From Bryobacterales bacterium (GTDB lineage: Bacteria; Acidobacteriota; Terriglobia; Bryobacterales; Bryobacteraceae): a stretch of DNA of 64,000 bases. The translations under genes and the position numbers were made by a program. The notes beneath the pieces are model-generated. The model searched no databases. It was given only the letters and a program-made list of their open reading frames with translations, and was not told the origin of the DNA. This document shows, one piece after another, positions 8,582 through 19,358 of the stretch; position 1 is the stretch's first letter; each line of letters opens with the position of its first letter. The stretch spans positions 1 through 64,000 of the forward strand of contig JAFAQY010000055.1 in the NCBI GenBank assembly GCA_019261985.1, written 5' to 3'.

Positions 8582-9600
8582 ATGAGCAATCTATCCAAAA
8601 CCGATCGAGAGGCGATTATTTCAAGCGTCCTGAGTACAGTTGAGACTAAGCATTTTGACCCCCGCTTTATAAGGAAAGATGGCGATTGGCGATCGACGAT
8701 AAGCGCACTGGTCTGCTCGAAGCAACGAAGGATCAGGATTTCGCGACGAAGCTGAGCGACCTCGTGCGCTTGTTCGGAACGCCGGATGCTGGTTTGTTCC
8801 ACGAAAGCACTCGCAAAAAGATTGCGAAGGGATTGGCCGCCCAGTTCCAATATTGCCAGCCCAATGAGTGCGCACCCGGGTTCACGCAGCCTTCTGACGC
8901 CGGCGACGTGATGATCTCGAAGTTGGCTCACGGAGTCGGATGGCTGAAGGTGACCAAATTCCCCGGTGCAGTTGGAATCGACATCGCCAAAGAGATTGAT
9001 CGTGGTATCCGGGAGTTGCGCGACTGCGATCGCCTGATCATGGATCTTCGTGGCAACGCGGGCGGAGGTCTGGCCTTCTTGCGAGTGATGAGCTATTTAA
9101 CTCCGGAACGCCTCCCTGTTGGCTACAGCGTAACGCGGGCTCGCGCCGAAACCGACTACAGCAAGGAATCACTTGCGGTGTTCGACCGAATACCGTCACA
9201 AAAGGCTGCTCTGATTTGGCTTGTCCTGAAGTTTGGATTTCGCGACGATTCCGTGAGCGTCGTTACGGAGAGCCTCGGTTCCAAGCCCTTTCATGGCAAG
9301 ACTGTCGTCCTTGTGGATGAGAGCACCACAGGAGCCGGGGAGCGGATTGCTGCTTTTGCCCAGGAGCGTAGGCTCGCCCCAGTTGTGGGATCTCGTACAG
9401 CTGGGCGATTGATCTGCTGCAGCGTGTACAAGGTCGGTCACGGATATTTCGTACGTATTCCGGCACGCGCGTGGTTCACCTGGAGCGGAGAACTCCTTGA
9501 GTCAAAGGGCGTCACGCCGGATTGCACTGTTTTGACTGGAGAGGGCCGTCAGACGGATCTTCAGCTCGACCAAGCCGTCGAAGTGGTCCGCAGTTTGTAA
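8582..9600 (+). pseudogene. S41-family (C-terminal processing) peptidase, frameshifted and lacking PDZ
   Basis: The ATG at 8582 has GGAG 9 nt upstream and starts a plausible N-terminus (SNLSKTDREAIISSVLSTVE...FDPRF). Around 8685 the frame must shift to continue into the homologous run LLEATKDQDFATKLSDLVRLFG, and on through VGWLKVTKFPGAVGIDIAKEI and LRGNAGGG to the end. The PDZ domain expected between FHESTRKK and the KLAHGVG strand is missing (about 90 residues from memory of the family). The active-site region reads ESTTGAGE where members have a Ser-Ala-Ser-Ala core, so the nucleophile appears lost, while the later KVGHG lysine region is kept. Frameshift plus deletion plus active-site loss make a pseudogene likely. 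A sequencing error could explain the frameshift but not the rest. Confidence 0.7.
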
Positions 9601-9625
9601 GACATCACCAATCATAAGGAGTTTT

Positions 9626-10075
9626 ATAAAATCCAGTTTTGTAAGGGGTATTTCTGTCTTAAGTGTGGCCGGAATTGCGCGTGCACAGACCGCTGCCATC
9701 AACGGGGAGATTGCGGGGACAGTCGTCGATGCAAGCGGCGCGGCGATTATCGGCGCGACAGTCGGTGCGGTCAATGTCGCAACCGCTATCGGCAAAGCGC
9801 TGCAACGACGCCGGAGGGTCTTTATAGACTTCGAATTCTGCCTATCGGTGAATATTCGGTGAGCGTTTCCGCAAACGGGTTTGCCGGGTATGAACGGAGC
9901 GGGGTCAACCTGAACGCCGGGACCGTTGCGACTGTGAATGTCGAGTTACAACTCCACAAGCGTCACAACCCAAGTACTCGTGTCATCCGGTGTACCCGTT
10001 GTCGATCCGGGAAACACGGATGTGCGCCGGCTGAATCAATGGCAACGATATCAACCCCAGCCGATAATGAGCTAA
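9626..10075 (+). pseudogene. N-terminal remnant of a TonB-dependent receptor (Oar-like)
   Basis: The former start is visible as ATA at 9626 where ATG is expected, 5 nt after AAGGAG. It is followed by a signal peptide (SSFVRGISVLSVAGIARAQ) and a carboxypeptidase-regulatory-like strand set (INGEIAGTVVDASGAAIIGA). The frame changes near 9800 (continuing LYRLRILPIGEYSVSVSANG) and again near 9950 (SVTTQVLVSSGVPVVDPGN), then stops at 10073-10075. The plug and barrel are absent. It resembles the intact receptor at 35-37.8 kb in plan. Confidence 0.7.
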
Positions 10076-10412
10076 ATTCGTGTCAGTTCCTGCAGCCACT
10101 AGTAAGCGACCGACCGCCGCGCTCAGGAGCAGCCGCCGTAGCTCATGAATAAGCGGCCGCCGTACACTACCAACCTTCAACTAACTTTGGGACGCCCTCT
10201 TCAGTGGCGGGCTTTCTGGCACCAGTGACCCGCGCGAGCGCCCGCCGGCTTTCGATAGCCGATGAACCTCCTTCACTTTGTCCGGTGCGGGACGCCGTTT
10301 TGTCCGTCCGGTCCCGGTCAAATCCACAAGATTTCCACAGATCGGGAGTGATCCGCAATGAACCGGCGTGAAGTGGAAACTACTGAGGCGTGGGAGCCTT
10401 AGCGAAAAGGAT
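10076..10412. other. Intergenic region, no gene seen
   Basis: Sequence between the receptor remnant and tRNA-Cys. Short open frames exist on both strands but none has a ribosome site, recognisable motif or signal peptide. Confidence 0.5.
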
Positions 10413-10487
<75 letters not shown>

Positions 10488-10707
10488 GGGAACTCTCAGG
10501 CTACTTTAATAATAAACCGCGCAAACGGCTCGATTGTCAAACTCGCCGTTAGAACCTGAAAGGTTCGCCGGTCCCAAAAAACTGAAGCTGCCAGGCAACC
10601 GCACGGTCCTAAGCACGCATCCAATCGCATACATCAAAAGCCGCAAAAACAAGCCGGTGCGCGCGGAAGCGCTCGGGTGTAGAATAGCTCGGCTGGAGGA
10701 TACCAGA

Positions 10708-12447
10708 ATGTCCTTTCGACGAGGTTTGATGCGGGTAAGGGTCGCGCTCGCGCTCGTATTCCTGATCGGCAGTGCGCTAACGGCTAAGGCGCAGGGCCGC
10801 CGCGGAGGAGTTGCCGAACCGTACACCCCCGCGGCAGACGCGAAAGACTTGAAGGCTGTTCTCTTCAAGTGGATGTGGGCCGAAGGCATGCTGAAGGGCC
10901 ACGATGAGCGCGACATGGTCGCATCCCTCGAATATCAGGGGAAAGGCACGATTCAGGTAGACGCGCAACCTTGCACGCTCACCAAATACCGTGCCAGCAC
11001 GAATTACCAGGCCTTCAGTCAGCGCGTTCAGTACTCCTGCACCCGGCCGAATGGTCAAATGTATTCCACCATCGAGGTCGTGAGCGGGCTGTACGCCTGG
11101 AACGAAGACATTCCGGGTGCGGAAATCGTGCCGGGCAAAGGTAAGGCTACGCCGATGCCGGCCACGGTGCAGGACCGGCTCATTCGAATTTGGGCCAGTC
11201 CCCAGGGCGCACCCAAGGCCGCGATCGCCGGAACAACCGAGACGTTCTGGTTGGGCGCCAACCCCGGCACTCTTTTCGCGGACGGCGCCGCGAAGGTCGG
11301 CCAGACATCTGTCTCCTGGGAGGCTGGTAAGCCGGTCGTGACGTTCCCAATTCCCGGCGTTCCGGGGGCGGTGGCGACGGCCACCCTGGATGCCAAGTAT
11401 ATGACCGAGCGCGTGCAGGTAAAGCAGGGGACGACGACAACTGAGTTCACCTATGGCGACTACCAAGATTGGAATAACCCGCTGAACAAGATCTGGGTGC
11501 TATACGCGGGAAAGATCGTCGAGCGCCGGAACGGCGCAGTCGTCCGCGACCTGACCACCACGGAAACGGAGACCGGCAACGTCTATGTGGTTGCCCCTGT
11601 TCCGGCCAGTGTGCAAGCCGCCATCAAGGTCACGGGAAAGATCCCTCTCGGCGTCATCGCCAAGGCAGACCCGCAAGTAAACAAGTCCGCGCCCACTCCG
11701 CGGCTGGGCGGCCATCCAGACCTGACCGGCAACTATACCTACTCGGACTGGATCGGCAATTACATGACGGGCGGAGGACGCCGATGCGGTCCGACCCAGG
11801 AGTCAGACTGTACCCGGCAGGACAATCAGACCTACGATTTCGAGCTTTACTCGCCGTCGCGGTTCGGCAATATGGGGCGTCCGGTATACAAGCCAGAGTT
11901 CTGGGATAAAGTTCAACAGCTCGACATGTGGACGAACAAGTATGACCCGGTGATGACCTGCCAGCCGCTCGGAATTCCAAGAGAGGGGCCGCCCCGCCGC
12001 ATCTACCAAACCGACAAAGATGTGACGTTTATCTATACCGGTGGCGACGCGGGTGGCGGATACGGCGAATATCGCATCATCCCGACTGATGGACGTCCGC
12101 ACCGTAAGGAAGCGGACCTTGACATCTTGTATTTGGGCGATACCGTGGGCCGGTGGGACGGCGACACGCTGGTGCTCGATGCCATCGCGTTCCCCGATAC
12201 CACCTGGTTGGGACGCGGCGGTTTCTTCCACTCCGATCGCATGCATGTCGTAGAGCGATTCACGCGTCAAGGCGATGCCCTGCTTTACGACGTCACGGTG
12301 GAAGACCCCGAGGTGCTGGTCGAGCCGTGGGTGTTGCCGACGCGCATCGTAACGCGCAACGCCAACCCCGATGCCGGCCTTATCCGGGAGCGGGGCAATT
12401 GCGAGGTCTTCGAGACGGGGCAGGCCTCGTCCCAGATTCGCCACTAG
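10708..12447 (+). CDS. Secreted protein of an acidobacterial family of unknown function
   Basis: A 579-residue protein. ATG 10708 is chosen because GGAGGA lies 7 nt before it and a signal peptide follows (VALALVFLIGSALTAKAQ). The middle is beta-rich and has no motif I know. The C-terminal 150 residues contain the recurring block VGRWDGDTLVLDAI, FPDTTWLGRGGFFHSD, MHVVERF and a following EDPEVLVEPW, seen in many secreted proteins of Acidobacteria and some Proteobacteria whose role is undescribed. The stretch HPDLTGNY also belongs to that family. The next gene is convergent (12460-13032), with only 12 bp between stops. Function cannot be stated. Confidence 0.75.
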   Translation: MSFRRGLMRVRVALALVFLIGSALTAKAQGRRGGVAEPYTPAADAKDLKAVLFKWMWAEGMLKGHDERDMVASLEYQGKGTIQVDAQPCTLTKYRASTNYQAFSQRVQYSCTRPNGQMYSTIEVVSGLYAWNEDIPGAEIVPGKGKATPMPATVQDRLIRIWASPQGAPKAAIAGTTETFWLGANPGTLFADGAAKVGQTSVSWEAGKPVVTFPIPGVPGAVATATLDAKYMTERVQVKQGTTTTEFTYGDYQDWNNPLNKIWVLYAGKIVERRNGAVVRDLTTTETETGNVYVVAPVPASVQAAIKVTGKIPLGVIAKADPQVNKSAPTPRLGGHPDLTGNYTYSDWIGNYMTGGGRRCGPTQESDCTRQDNQTYDFELYSPSRFGNMGRPVYKPEFWDKVQQLDMWTNKYDPVMTCQPLGIPREGPPRRIYQTDKDVTFIYTGGDAGGGYGEYRIIPTDGRPHRKEADLDILYLGDTVGRWDGDTLVLDAIAFPDTTWLGRGGFFHSDRMHVVERFTRQGDALLYDVTVEDPEVLVEPWVLPTRIVTRNANPDAGLIRERGNCEVFETGQASSQIRH

Positions 12448-12459
12448 CGATTTCAGAGC

Positions 12460-13032
12460 TCAGGATAGTTTGACCGCACTGCAATATGACAACTCAACGA
12501 AGCCGTTTTTGTAAGCAACGACATCCTTAAGCTTCCATCTCTGTTCCGCCTCGGAGGTGCCGAAAAGGCGCAGGCCGTCGCCCAACAAGACCGGCGCAAT
12601 CGTAAGCCTGATTTCATCCACCAGGCCGAGAGTGAGAAAACTCTGGCATAAAATCGCCCCGCCAACCAGCCAAATGTTTTTGTATCGAGGCGCAAGCACC
12701 ACCTCAACCAATCGTTTGAGATCCCCCGAATAGAACTCCACGCTCTTTCTCGTAGCCGGCAGTTCCCGGTTTGTCACCACAATCGTCGGGCTATCGCCAT
12801 ATGGCCAGCCGAGTTCGAGTGCGTGTTCATAAGTACGCGAGCCGAGCACAAAGCAGTATACCGGTTCGACGACCTCCTGCCCTCTATCAGCGCTAACGCC
12901 TCGTTCGTAGACGTCGCCAGGGCTGTCCAGCCACGCCACAGTGTTGTCCTTCTTCGCGATAAAGCCATCAAGACTTGAGACAACGTGGAGTATAACGGTC
13001 GATTTGTTTGGGTTCACGTCATCGCGCGACAT
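12460..13032 (-). CDS. Dihydrofolate-reductase-like (RibD C-terminal) oxidoreductase
   Basis: A 190-residue protein of the DHFR/RibD-C fold. Early motif VSSLDGFIA matches the family's usual S-x-DG-x-I/A start. VLGSRTYE is the next helix-strand element, IVVTNRELP the central strand, IWLVGGAILCQSFL the glycine-rich nucleotide site, and DEIRLTIAPVLLGDGLRLF the C-terminal hallmark. The fold binds NADPH; the substrate in this subfamily is unknown, and these proteins are not the folate enzyme itself. It stands alone, downstream of a type A repeat. No clear Shine-Dalgarno was found before the ATG. Confidence 0.85.
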   Translation of the reverse strand: MSRDDVNPNKSTVILHVVSSLDGFIAKKDNTVAWLDSPGDVYERGVSADRGQEVVEPVYCFVLGSRTYEHALELGWPYGDSPTIVVTNRELPATRKSVEFYSGDLKRLVEVVLAPRYKNIWLVGGAILCQSFLTLGLVDEIRLTIAPVLLGDGLRLFGTSEAEQRWKLKDVVAYKNGFVELSYCSAVKLS

Positions 13033-13052
13033 ATCTGTTTGAACCCGCCACT

Positions 13053-13102
13053 GTGGGGCGGGCTTCAGCCGGGCTTCAGCCTGCGGCGGGCTTTAGCCCG
13101 CC
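13053..13102. repeat. Type A palindromic repeat cluster
   Basis: Three short palindromes in a row (GGCGGGCTTCAGCC, GGGCTTCAGCC, GGCGGGCTTTAGCCCGCC), directly upstream of the reductase gene. Confidence 0.8.
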
Positions 13103-13138
13103 TTAATCCCGGGCTGTCCGCCAACTTCCGCTACCGAG

Positions 13139-13172
13139 TACCTTAGGGTACCATTCGTACCACCCTAAGGTA
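13139..13172. repeat. Perfect 11-bp inverted repeat
   Basis: TACCTTAGGGT at 13139-13149 and its exact complement ACCCTAAGGTA at 13162-13172, with a 12-nt centre that itself contains GGTAC-CATTC-GTACC. No T-tract follows. It lies between the reductase and the receiver-like gene and could bind a dimeric regulator or form a hairpin. Confidence 0.6.
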
Positions 13173-13238
13173 TCCGCCTAATACCCAGATCGGTAAAAAT
13201 ACGTAATACTTGATTTTCAAAGCGAGAATAGCTGGGAC

Positions 13239-13772
13239 ATGCTTCAGCGTGCAGTACCTGGCGCAAGGCATGTTGCACCAGGAATCTTCAACTTCCCCCC
13301 ACGCTCCGCGAGCTATGCGGGCGCGGTACCGGAAAAATCATGCGCATTCCGAAAGGCTCCTCATCAGGCGAATCGCTATTCGCGAAGAGCACGGAGGTCG
13401 AAAACGCGAATTCTGGTCGTCGGCTCGGCGGCCTTTTCGCAACTGATCCGGCATCTTTTCCATGATCAACCGGAATTCGAAGTGGTCGCGAGCACGGGAG
13501 GTCTGAAGAATCTGGGGCCCAGGATCCAGCAGCTTCAGCCCGCGCTAATCGTCGCCAGTGTCAGATTAATCGGCACGAACGTTCAGCGGGCGGCTCGCGA
13601 AATCAAACGATGTAGTCCATGGTCGAAACTGATTCTTATTTTTCCCTATAAAGATCTGGCCGAAACCGCGCGCGATAGCGAAGCGGACGCCTGTTTAGAA
13701 CCAGAGGAATTGATGTACGGACTGTTGCCCGCGGCAACCCTGTTGTCCGGCCGCAACAAAACCCGTTGTTGA
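13239..13772 (+). CDS. Degenerate response-regulator receiver domain protein
   Basis: Residues 55-165 have the layout of a CheY-like receiver: strand ILVVGS, helix SQLIRHLFHD, strand EFEVVAST, helix with LGPRIQQLQP, strand ALIVASVR, then SKLILIFPYKD and ADACLEP. The acidic pair after strand 1 is GS, the phospho-acceptor position falls in IVAS, and the lysine of the last strand is replaced (LEP). It should therefore not be phosphorylated in the normal way. The first 50 or so residues are basic and look non-domain; no internal start codon exists before the domain, so the ATG at 13239 is used with little ribosome-site support. No output domain follows. It could be a stand-alone pseudo-receiver or a remnant. 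Confidence 0.5.
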   Translation: MLQRAVPGARHVAPGIFNFPPRSASYAGAVPEKSCAFRKAPHQANRYSRRARRSKTRILVVGSAAFSQLIRHLFHDQPEFEVVASTGGLKNLGPRIQQLQPALIVASVRLIGTNVQRAAREIKRCSPWSKLILIFPYKDLAETARDSEADACLEPEELMYGLLPAATLLSGRNKTRC

Positions 13773-13824
13773 CCGCCTTCAGTTAGCTCCCGCGTTCAAA
13801 ACCAAAATCCAAAGGAAACGTGTA

Positions 13825-15567
13825 ATGAAAAGCTCCCTCGGCACTCTTTTGCCTCTCGGAATACTACTTAACTGCGGCGCCATATTGGCTCAAGATACAA
13901 GTTCAGGGGTGATGATCCCTCCGAATTACGACAGCTTCATTCCGCCCGCGGTTGGACAAAACACGCCCGATCCGGCATTTGGAACGGCTGTTACCCGCGT
14001 TTCAAATGCTCTGGCCACGTCCAATTCCGACCGGGGCGGCTCCTTAACGTGGATTCAGAATGAATATTCGACCGCCAGCGCGTTCAACAACGATAATTCA
14101 AGATTCATTCTCCTTCACGAGAGCTACTTTGCCCTTTACGATGGCGGGACAGGACTATACATCGCTGACCTGCCTCTTCAGATCAATGCTTCGAGCGAGC
14201 CTCGGTGGTCGCGGAGCGATCTCGTCACGATTTATTACCATTCCGGGAATCAGTTGCTGAGTTACAACACGTCCACGGGCGGCACAAACGTGGTCCATGC
14301 CTTCAGCCAGTATGGGTCGATTAGCGGGCTGGGTGAAATGGACATCTCCCGCGACGGCGATCATTTCGTGTACGTGGGCGATAACCGCTTTGCATTTGTC
14401 TACCAGATCTCGACGGATACGGTCTACCCGGCGCTGGACATGTCCGGCAATCCAGTCGATAGTGTGTACATCACTCCGAACAACGAAATGCTGGTAAGTT
14501 GGATCGCTTCCGGGACGAGCCGCTTCACCGGGCAGGAGCTGTTCGATATTAATGGGAACTTCCTCCGGCAAATCAGCCATGCCGATGGCCACAAGCACCT
14601 GACAATCGATAACGATGGGTCCGAAGTTTTGATTTGGACCAACTCGAACGATGCTCAACCGATTGCCAATTGCAGCAATGGAATCGTCAAAATCGCCCTT
14701 TCGACGGGAGCTCAGACATGCCTCCTGCAACTGGACTGGAGCCTGGCGGTTCACATTACTGCGCCGGACGGCAACGGATCGGCATTTATAGATACCGAAG
14801 CGCCGGCGAACCCGGATCCCTCCACGGGCGGCGCGTGGGTTCCGTATGCCAACGAAATCCTGCAGGTAAAGCTGGATGGATCGGGAACGCTTCGATGGGC
14901 GCAGCACCGCAGCCGTTCCATCGGCTCATACGTTTGGCAGCCTAAATTGACGGTAAGCCGCGACGGGACAAGATTGCTTTACGGCAGCAATTACGACCTG
15001 CAGAACATATACGGCTACCCGGCCGATTACGCGGACGAATATCTCATCGTCATGGGCTCCTCTATAGGCGCGACGGCCGCTGCCGCGACCCCGGCTGCCG
15101 CAGCGCCCGCTCCCGCGGCGCCCGCTCCGGTCGCGGCCGCTCCCGCGGCGCCCGTTGCTTCGGCTCCGCCAGCGGCGGCTACAACCACGGTGCATTACGA
15201 GCAAAACAATGCGGCGGTTCAGTACGGTGGGAGCTGGTTTCCGAACGCCGGAGCCTTCAATAGCGGCGGTTCCGCGGCGATGGCGATGGATGCCGGCAGT
15301 CAAGCCACGTTTACCTTTACGGGATCGGGAGTTAGCTGGATCGGTTACGGCGATCCCTGGTCGGGCACCGCGGCGGTTTATATAGACGGGGTTTTTCAAG
15401 CCAGCGTCGACACATATTCCGCGGCTCCAAACGCCCAAGCAGTCGAATACTCAAACACAAACCTTCCTTATTCGAAACACACCCTGGCCATTGTCGTCAG
15501 CGGACAGCACAACACTACCGCGCAGGCAAGTTGGGTTTGGATTGACGCCTTCAACGTGAATCAGTAG
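13825..15567 (+). CDS. Secreted beta-propeller-like protein with Ala/Pro linker and C-terminal beta-sandwich
   Basis: 580 residues. ATG 13825 follows AAAGGAAA. Residues 1-22 form a signal peptide ending LAQ. Residues 30-410 are beta-rich with repeated blade-like turns (MDISRDGDHFVYVGDN, LTIDNDGSEVLIWTN, LTVSRDGTRLLYGSN), suggesting a WD40/TolB-like propeller. Residues 413-455 are a linker almost wholly of Ala and Pro. The last 120 residues read VQYGGSW, TFTFTGSGVSWIGYGDPW, AAVYIDGVF and TLAIVVSGQH, a jelly-roll resembling carbohydrate-binding modules of cell-surface enzymes. A role in binding or cleaving polysaccharide outside the cell is a guess. I recognise no catalytic motif. Confidence 0.75.
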   Translation: MKSSLGTLLPLGILLNCGAILAQDTSSGVMIPPNYDSFIPPAVGQNTPDPAFGTAVTRVSNALATSNSDRGGSLTWIQNEYSTASAFNNDNSRFILLHESYFALYDGGTGLYIADLPLQINASSEPRWSRSDLVTIYYHSGNQLLSYNTSTGGTNVVHAFSQYGSISGLGEMDISRDGDHFVYVGDNRFAFVYQISTDTVYPALDMSGNPVDSVYITPNNEMLVSWIASGTSRFTGQELFDINGNFLRQISHADGHKHLTIDNDGSEVLIWTNSNDAQPIANCSNGIVKIALSTGAQTCLLQLDWSLAVHITAPDGNGSAFIDTEAPANPDPSTGGAWVPYANEILQVKLDGSGTLRWAQHRSRSIGSYVWQPKLTVSRDGTRLLYGSNYDLQNIYGYPADYADEYLIVMGSSIGATAAAATPAAAAPAPAAPAPVAAAPAAPVASAPPAAATTTVHYEQNNAAVQYGGSWFPNAGAFNSGGSAAMAMDAGSQATFTFTGSGVSWIGYGDPWSGTAAVYIDGVFQASVDTYSAAPNAQAVEYSNTNLPYSKHTLAIVVSGQHNTTAQASWVWIDAFNVNQ

Positions 15568-15604
15568 GCCGCACCTACTTGCAGAAGTTGGCATACAGCG
15601 CGCG

Positions 15605-15644
15605 GTGGGGCAGGCTGCCAGCCTGCAGCGGGCTTTAGCCCGCC
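15605..15644. repeat. Mixed palindromic repeat supplying a stop codon
   Basis: GTGGGGCAGGCTGCCAGCCT followed by GCGGGCTTTAGCCCGCC. Read on the minus strand, the TAA in GGCGGGCTAAAGCCCGC is the stop codon of the S51 peptidase gene. Confidence 0.8.
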
Positions 15645-16399
15645 TGAGCGGTTTTGAGCGACTCTATCGGCGCAAGTTCTTCCTGCTGCCGTATCTGTTC
15701 GACAACAACATCGCCCCCACATTTATACACCCGATACGCGCGCGCGTTGTCTTTGGAGCTGATGACCCTGTAAAACCGGTCATCGATAAACTCTATAGCG
15801 CAGTTGTTCTCGATCGCGATTCCGGTTCCTCCGATCTTACGAATCATCTCGCGGAAAGCTCGCCGCCTCGGGACCCCGCGCGTCATGCCGTTGTAGTGCG
15901 GACAGTGTCTCCCGCTAACCAGTCCGAGGCCCCTTACGTTCATGTACTTCCAGTGTTGTGCATCATAAAACGACATCGAATCCGAATGCCCTGAATCAAA
16001 CCAGCAGATAGCGCCCGCGCTAATGCCGGCCAGGATGGTTCCGTTCCGGTAGGCAGCTTTGAGAATCCGGTCCAACCCGAGGCGCCGCCACACACGCATC
16101 ATATAAAGCGTGTTTCCACCGCCCACGTAAACAATATCCGCCGCAAAGATCTTCGTCCGGATCTGTTCCGTTGAAGGCAAATCTTTTGTAAGAAACAACA
16201 CGTCCGTCCGGCAATTGAGGAAGCCGCCAAAATATTCCCGGAAAGCCTCCCAATATGCTTCGGAATCCGAACTCGCGGTTGGAATGAAAAGAACATTCGG
16301 ACGCCGACGGTTCGAGAGGCGAATGATCTCCCGGTCAATCGCGGCAGTCCCGCGCGTCCGTATTTGCCCTCCTCCGATCGCCACAATGGCCCTCTCCAT
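15635..16399 (-). CDS. Peptidase E / cyanophycinase-like (S51) hydrolase
   Basis: A 254-residue cytoplasmic-looking protein. AIVAIGGGQI opens the fold, IVYVGGGNTLYMM is the family's second glycine block, and GISAGAICWF holds the nucleophile serine at about residue 127, as in PepE and cyanophycinase. The conserved HYN of RHCPHYNG and the AIENNCAIEF strand follow. PepE cleaves N-terminal Asp dipeptides and cyanophycinase cleaves cyanophycin; which applies is not decidable here. The last eight residues (SLKTAQAG) and the stop codon come from a palindromic repeat, so the C-terminus is probably not ancestral. There is no Shine-Dalgarno, and TAAGAT lies 6 nt before the ATG. Confidence 0.8.
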   Translation of the reverse strand: MERAIVAIGGGQIRTRGTAAIDREIIRLSNRRRPNVLFIPTASSDSEAYWEAFREYFGGFLNCRTDVLFLTKDLPSTEQIRTKIFAADIVYVGGGNTLYMMRVWRRLGLDRILKAAYRNGTILAGISAGAICWFDSGHSDSMSFYDAQHWKYMNVRGLGLVSGRHCPHYNGMTRGVPRRRAFREMIRKIGGTGIAIENNCAIEFIDDRFYRVISSKDNARAYRVYKCGGDVVVEQIRQQEELAPIESLKTAQAG

Positions 16400-16418
16400 T
16401 CGATGATCTTAACCAAAG

Positions 16419-16463
16419 TGGGGCAGGTTGCCAACCTGCGGCGGGTTGCCAACCCGCCTGGCG
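16419..16463. repeat. Palindromic repeat, type B-like (GGCAGGTTGCCAACCTGC)
   Basis: GTGGGGCAGGTTGCCAACCT then GGCGGGTTGCCAACCCGCC, two tandem palindromes just upstream of the S51 peptidase gene. Confidence 0.8.
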
Positions 16464-16544
16464 ACCTTTTCTATCAACCCGATCAGCGCGATTGGCCGCC
16501 TCCCACGCTCGCTCGCGCACCGCACGCCGATGTTTACCCCAGTC

Positions 16545-16575
16545 TTGACAAAATTGCACATTAGATATAGTCTAA
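16545..16575 (+). promoter_or_regulatory. Promoter with overlapping PerR/Fur-type operator
   Basis: A consensus -35 TTGACA at 16545-16550 is followed 17 nt later by TAGTCT at 16568-16573. A perfect palindrome TTAGA-TATAG-TCTAA occupies 16561-16575, covering the -10. Its length and 5-5-5 plan fit a Fur-family operator, so the downstream regulator probably represses itself. The start codon is only 9 nt after the -10, which implies a very short or absent leader. Confidence 0.65.
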
Positions 16576-16582
16576 ATACTTC

Positions 16583-17008
16583 ATGGAGTCCGAGGCGATC
16601 AAGCGCTCGCTCGAAGCCGGCGGATTGCGGTGTACTCCCCAGCGCTACGCCGTTATGGCATTCCTGACGAAACACGCCAGTCACCCTACCGCGGCGGAAA
16701 TCTTCGAAGCTGTTAATCGCGTTGATCCGCGCTCTTCCAGAGCCACTACTTACAACAATCTGCGGGACCTGGTGCACGCGGGTTTGGTGCGCGAGGTGGC
16801 CGTCGAGGGGCGCGCCGCGCGATTCGATGTGAAAGGCATGCGGCATCACCATTTCATCTGCGACCGCTGCGGAGATGTCGAAGATATCGAATGGTACGAC
16901 GTGCCCAGGCCCGCGTCCGCTTCCCTCGGTAAGCGGGTGCTCCGCGAATGTGAGCTGATTTTCCGGGGGCTTTGCACGAAATGCGCTCCCAAGCGTGCTT
17001 CCCGTTAA
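16583..17008 (+). CDS. perR: Fur-family transcriptional regulator, probably PerR
   Basis: A 141-residue regulator. Residues 1-85 form the winged helix (CTPQRYAVMAFL, TAAEIFEAVNRVDP, SRATTYNNLRDLVHAGLV). The dimerisation half has the metal-ligand run HHHFICDRCGD and a second CxxC, GLCTKC, giving the structural zinc site of four cysteines. PerR-type proteins use Fe or Mn and sense hydrogen peroxide by oxidising histidine ligands, then release genes such as katG. That katG starts 40 bp downstream on the same strand is the main reason to prefer PerR over Fur or Zur. The upstream palindrome supports autoregulation. Confidence 0.85.
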   Translation: MESEAIKRSLEAGGLRCTPQRYAVMAFLTKHASHPTAAEIFEAVNRVDPRSSRATTYNNLRDLVHAGLVREVAVEGRAARFDVKGMRHHHFICDRCGDVEDIEWYDVPRPASASLGKRVLRECELIFRGLCTKCAPKRASR

Positions 17009-17036
17009 TTTTTGACTAATTCGTATAAATTCGTAA

Positions 17037-19295
<2,259 letters not shown>

Positions 19296-19320
19296 TTTCA
19301 AAAACGAAAGCTGTTTGCTT

Positions 19321-19358
19321 GGCGCGCGCGGAGCGGTTCGCGCGCGCCGTTTGATTTT
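19321..19358 (+). terminator. Rho-independent terminator after katG
   Basis: A perfect 10-bp stem GGCGCGCGCG / CGCGCGCGCC with an 8-nt loop (GAGCGGTT), followed by GTTTGATTTT. Confidence 0.8.

Noticed and set aside
14155-14907. Minus-strand open frame of 250 codons opposite the propeller-like gene
   Set aside because: Shadow of a well-supported plus-strand gene with signal peptide and ribosome site.
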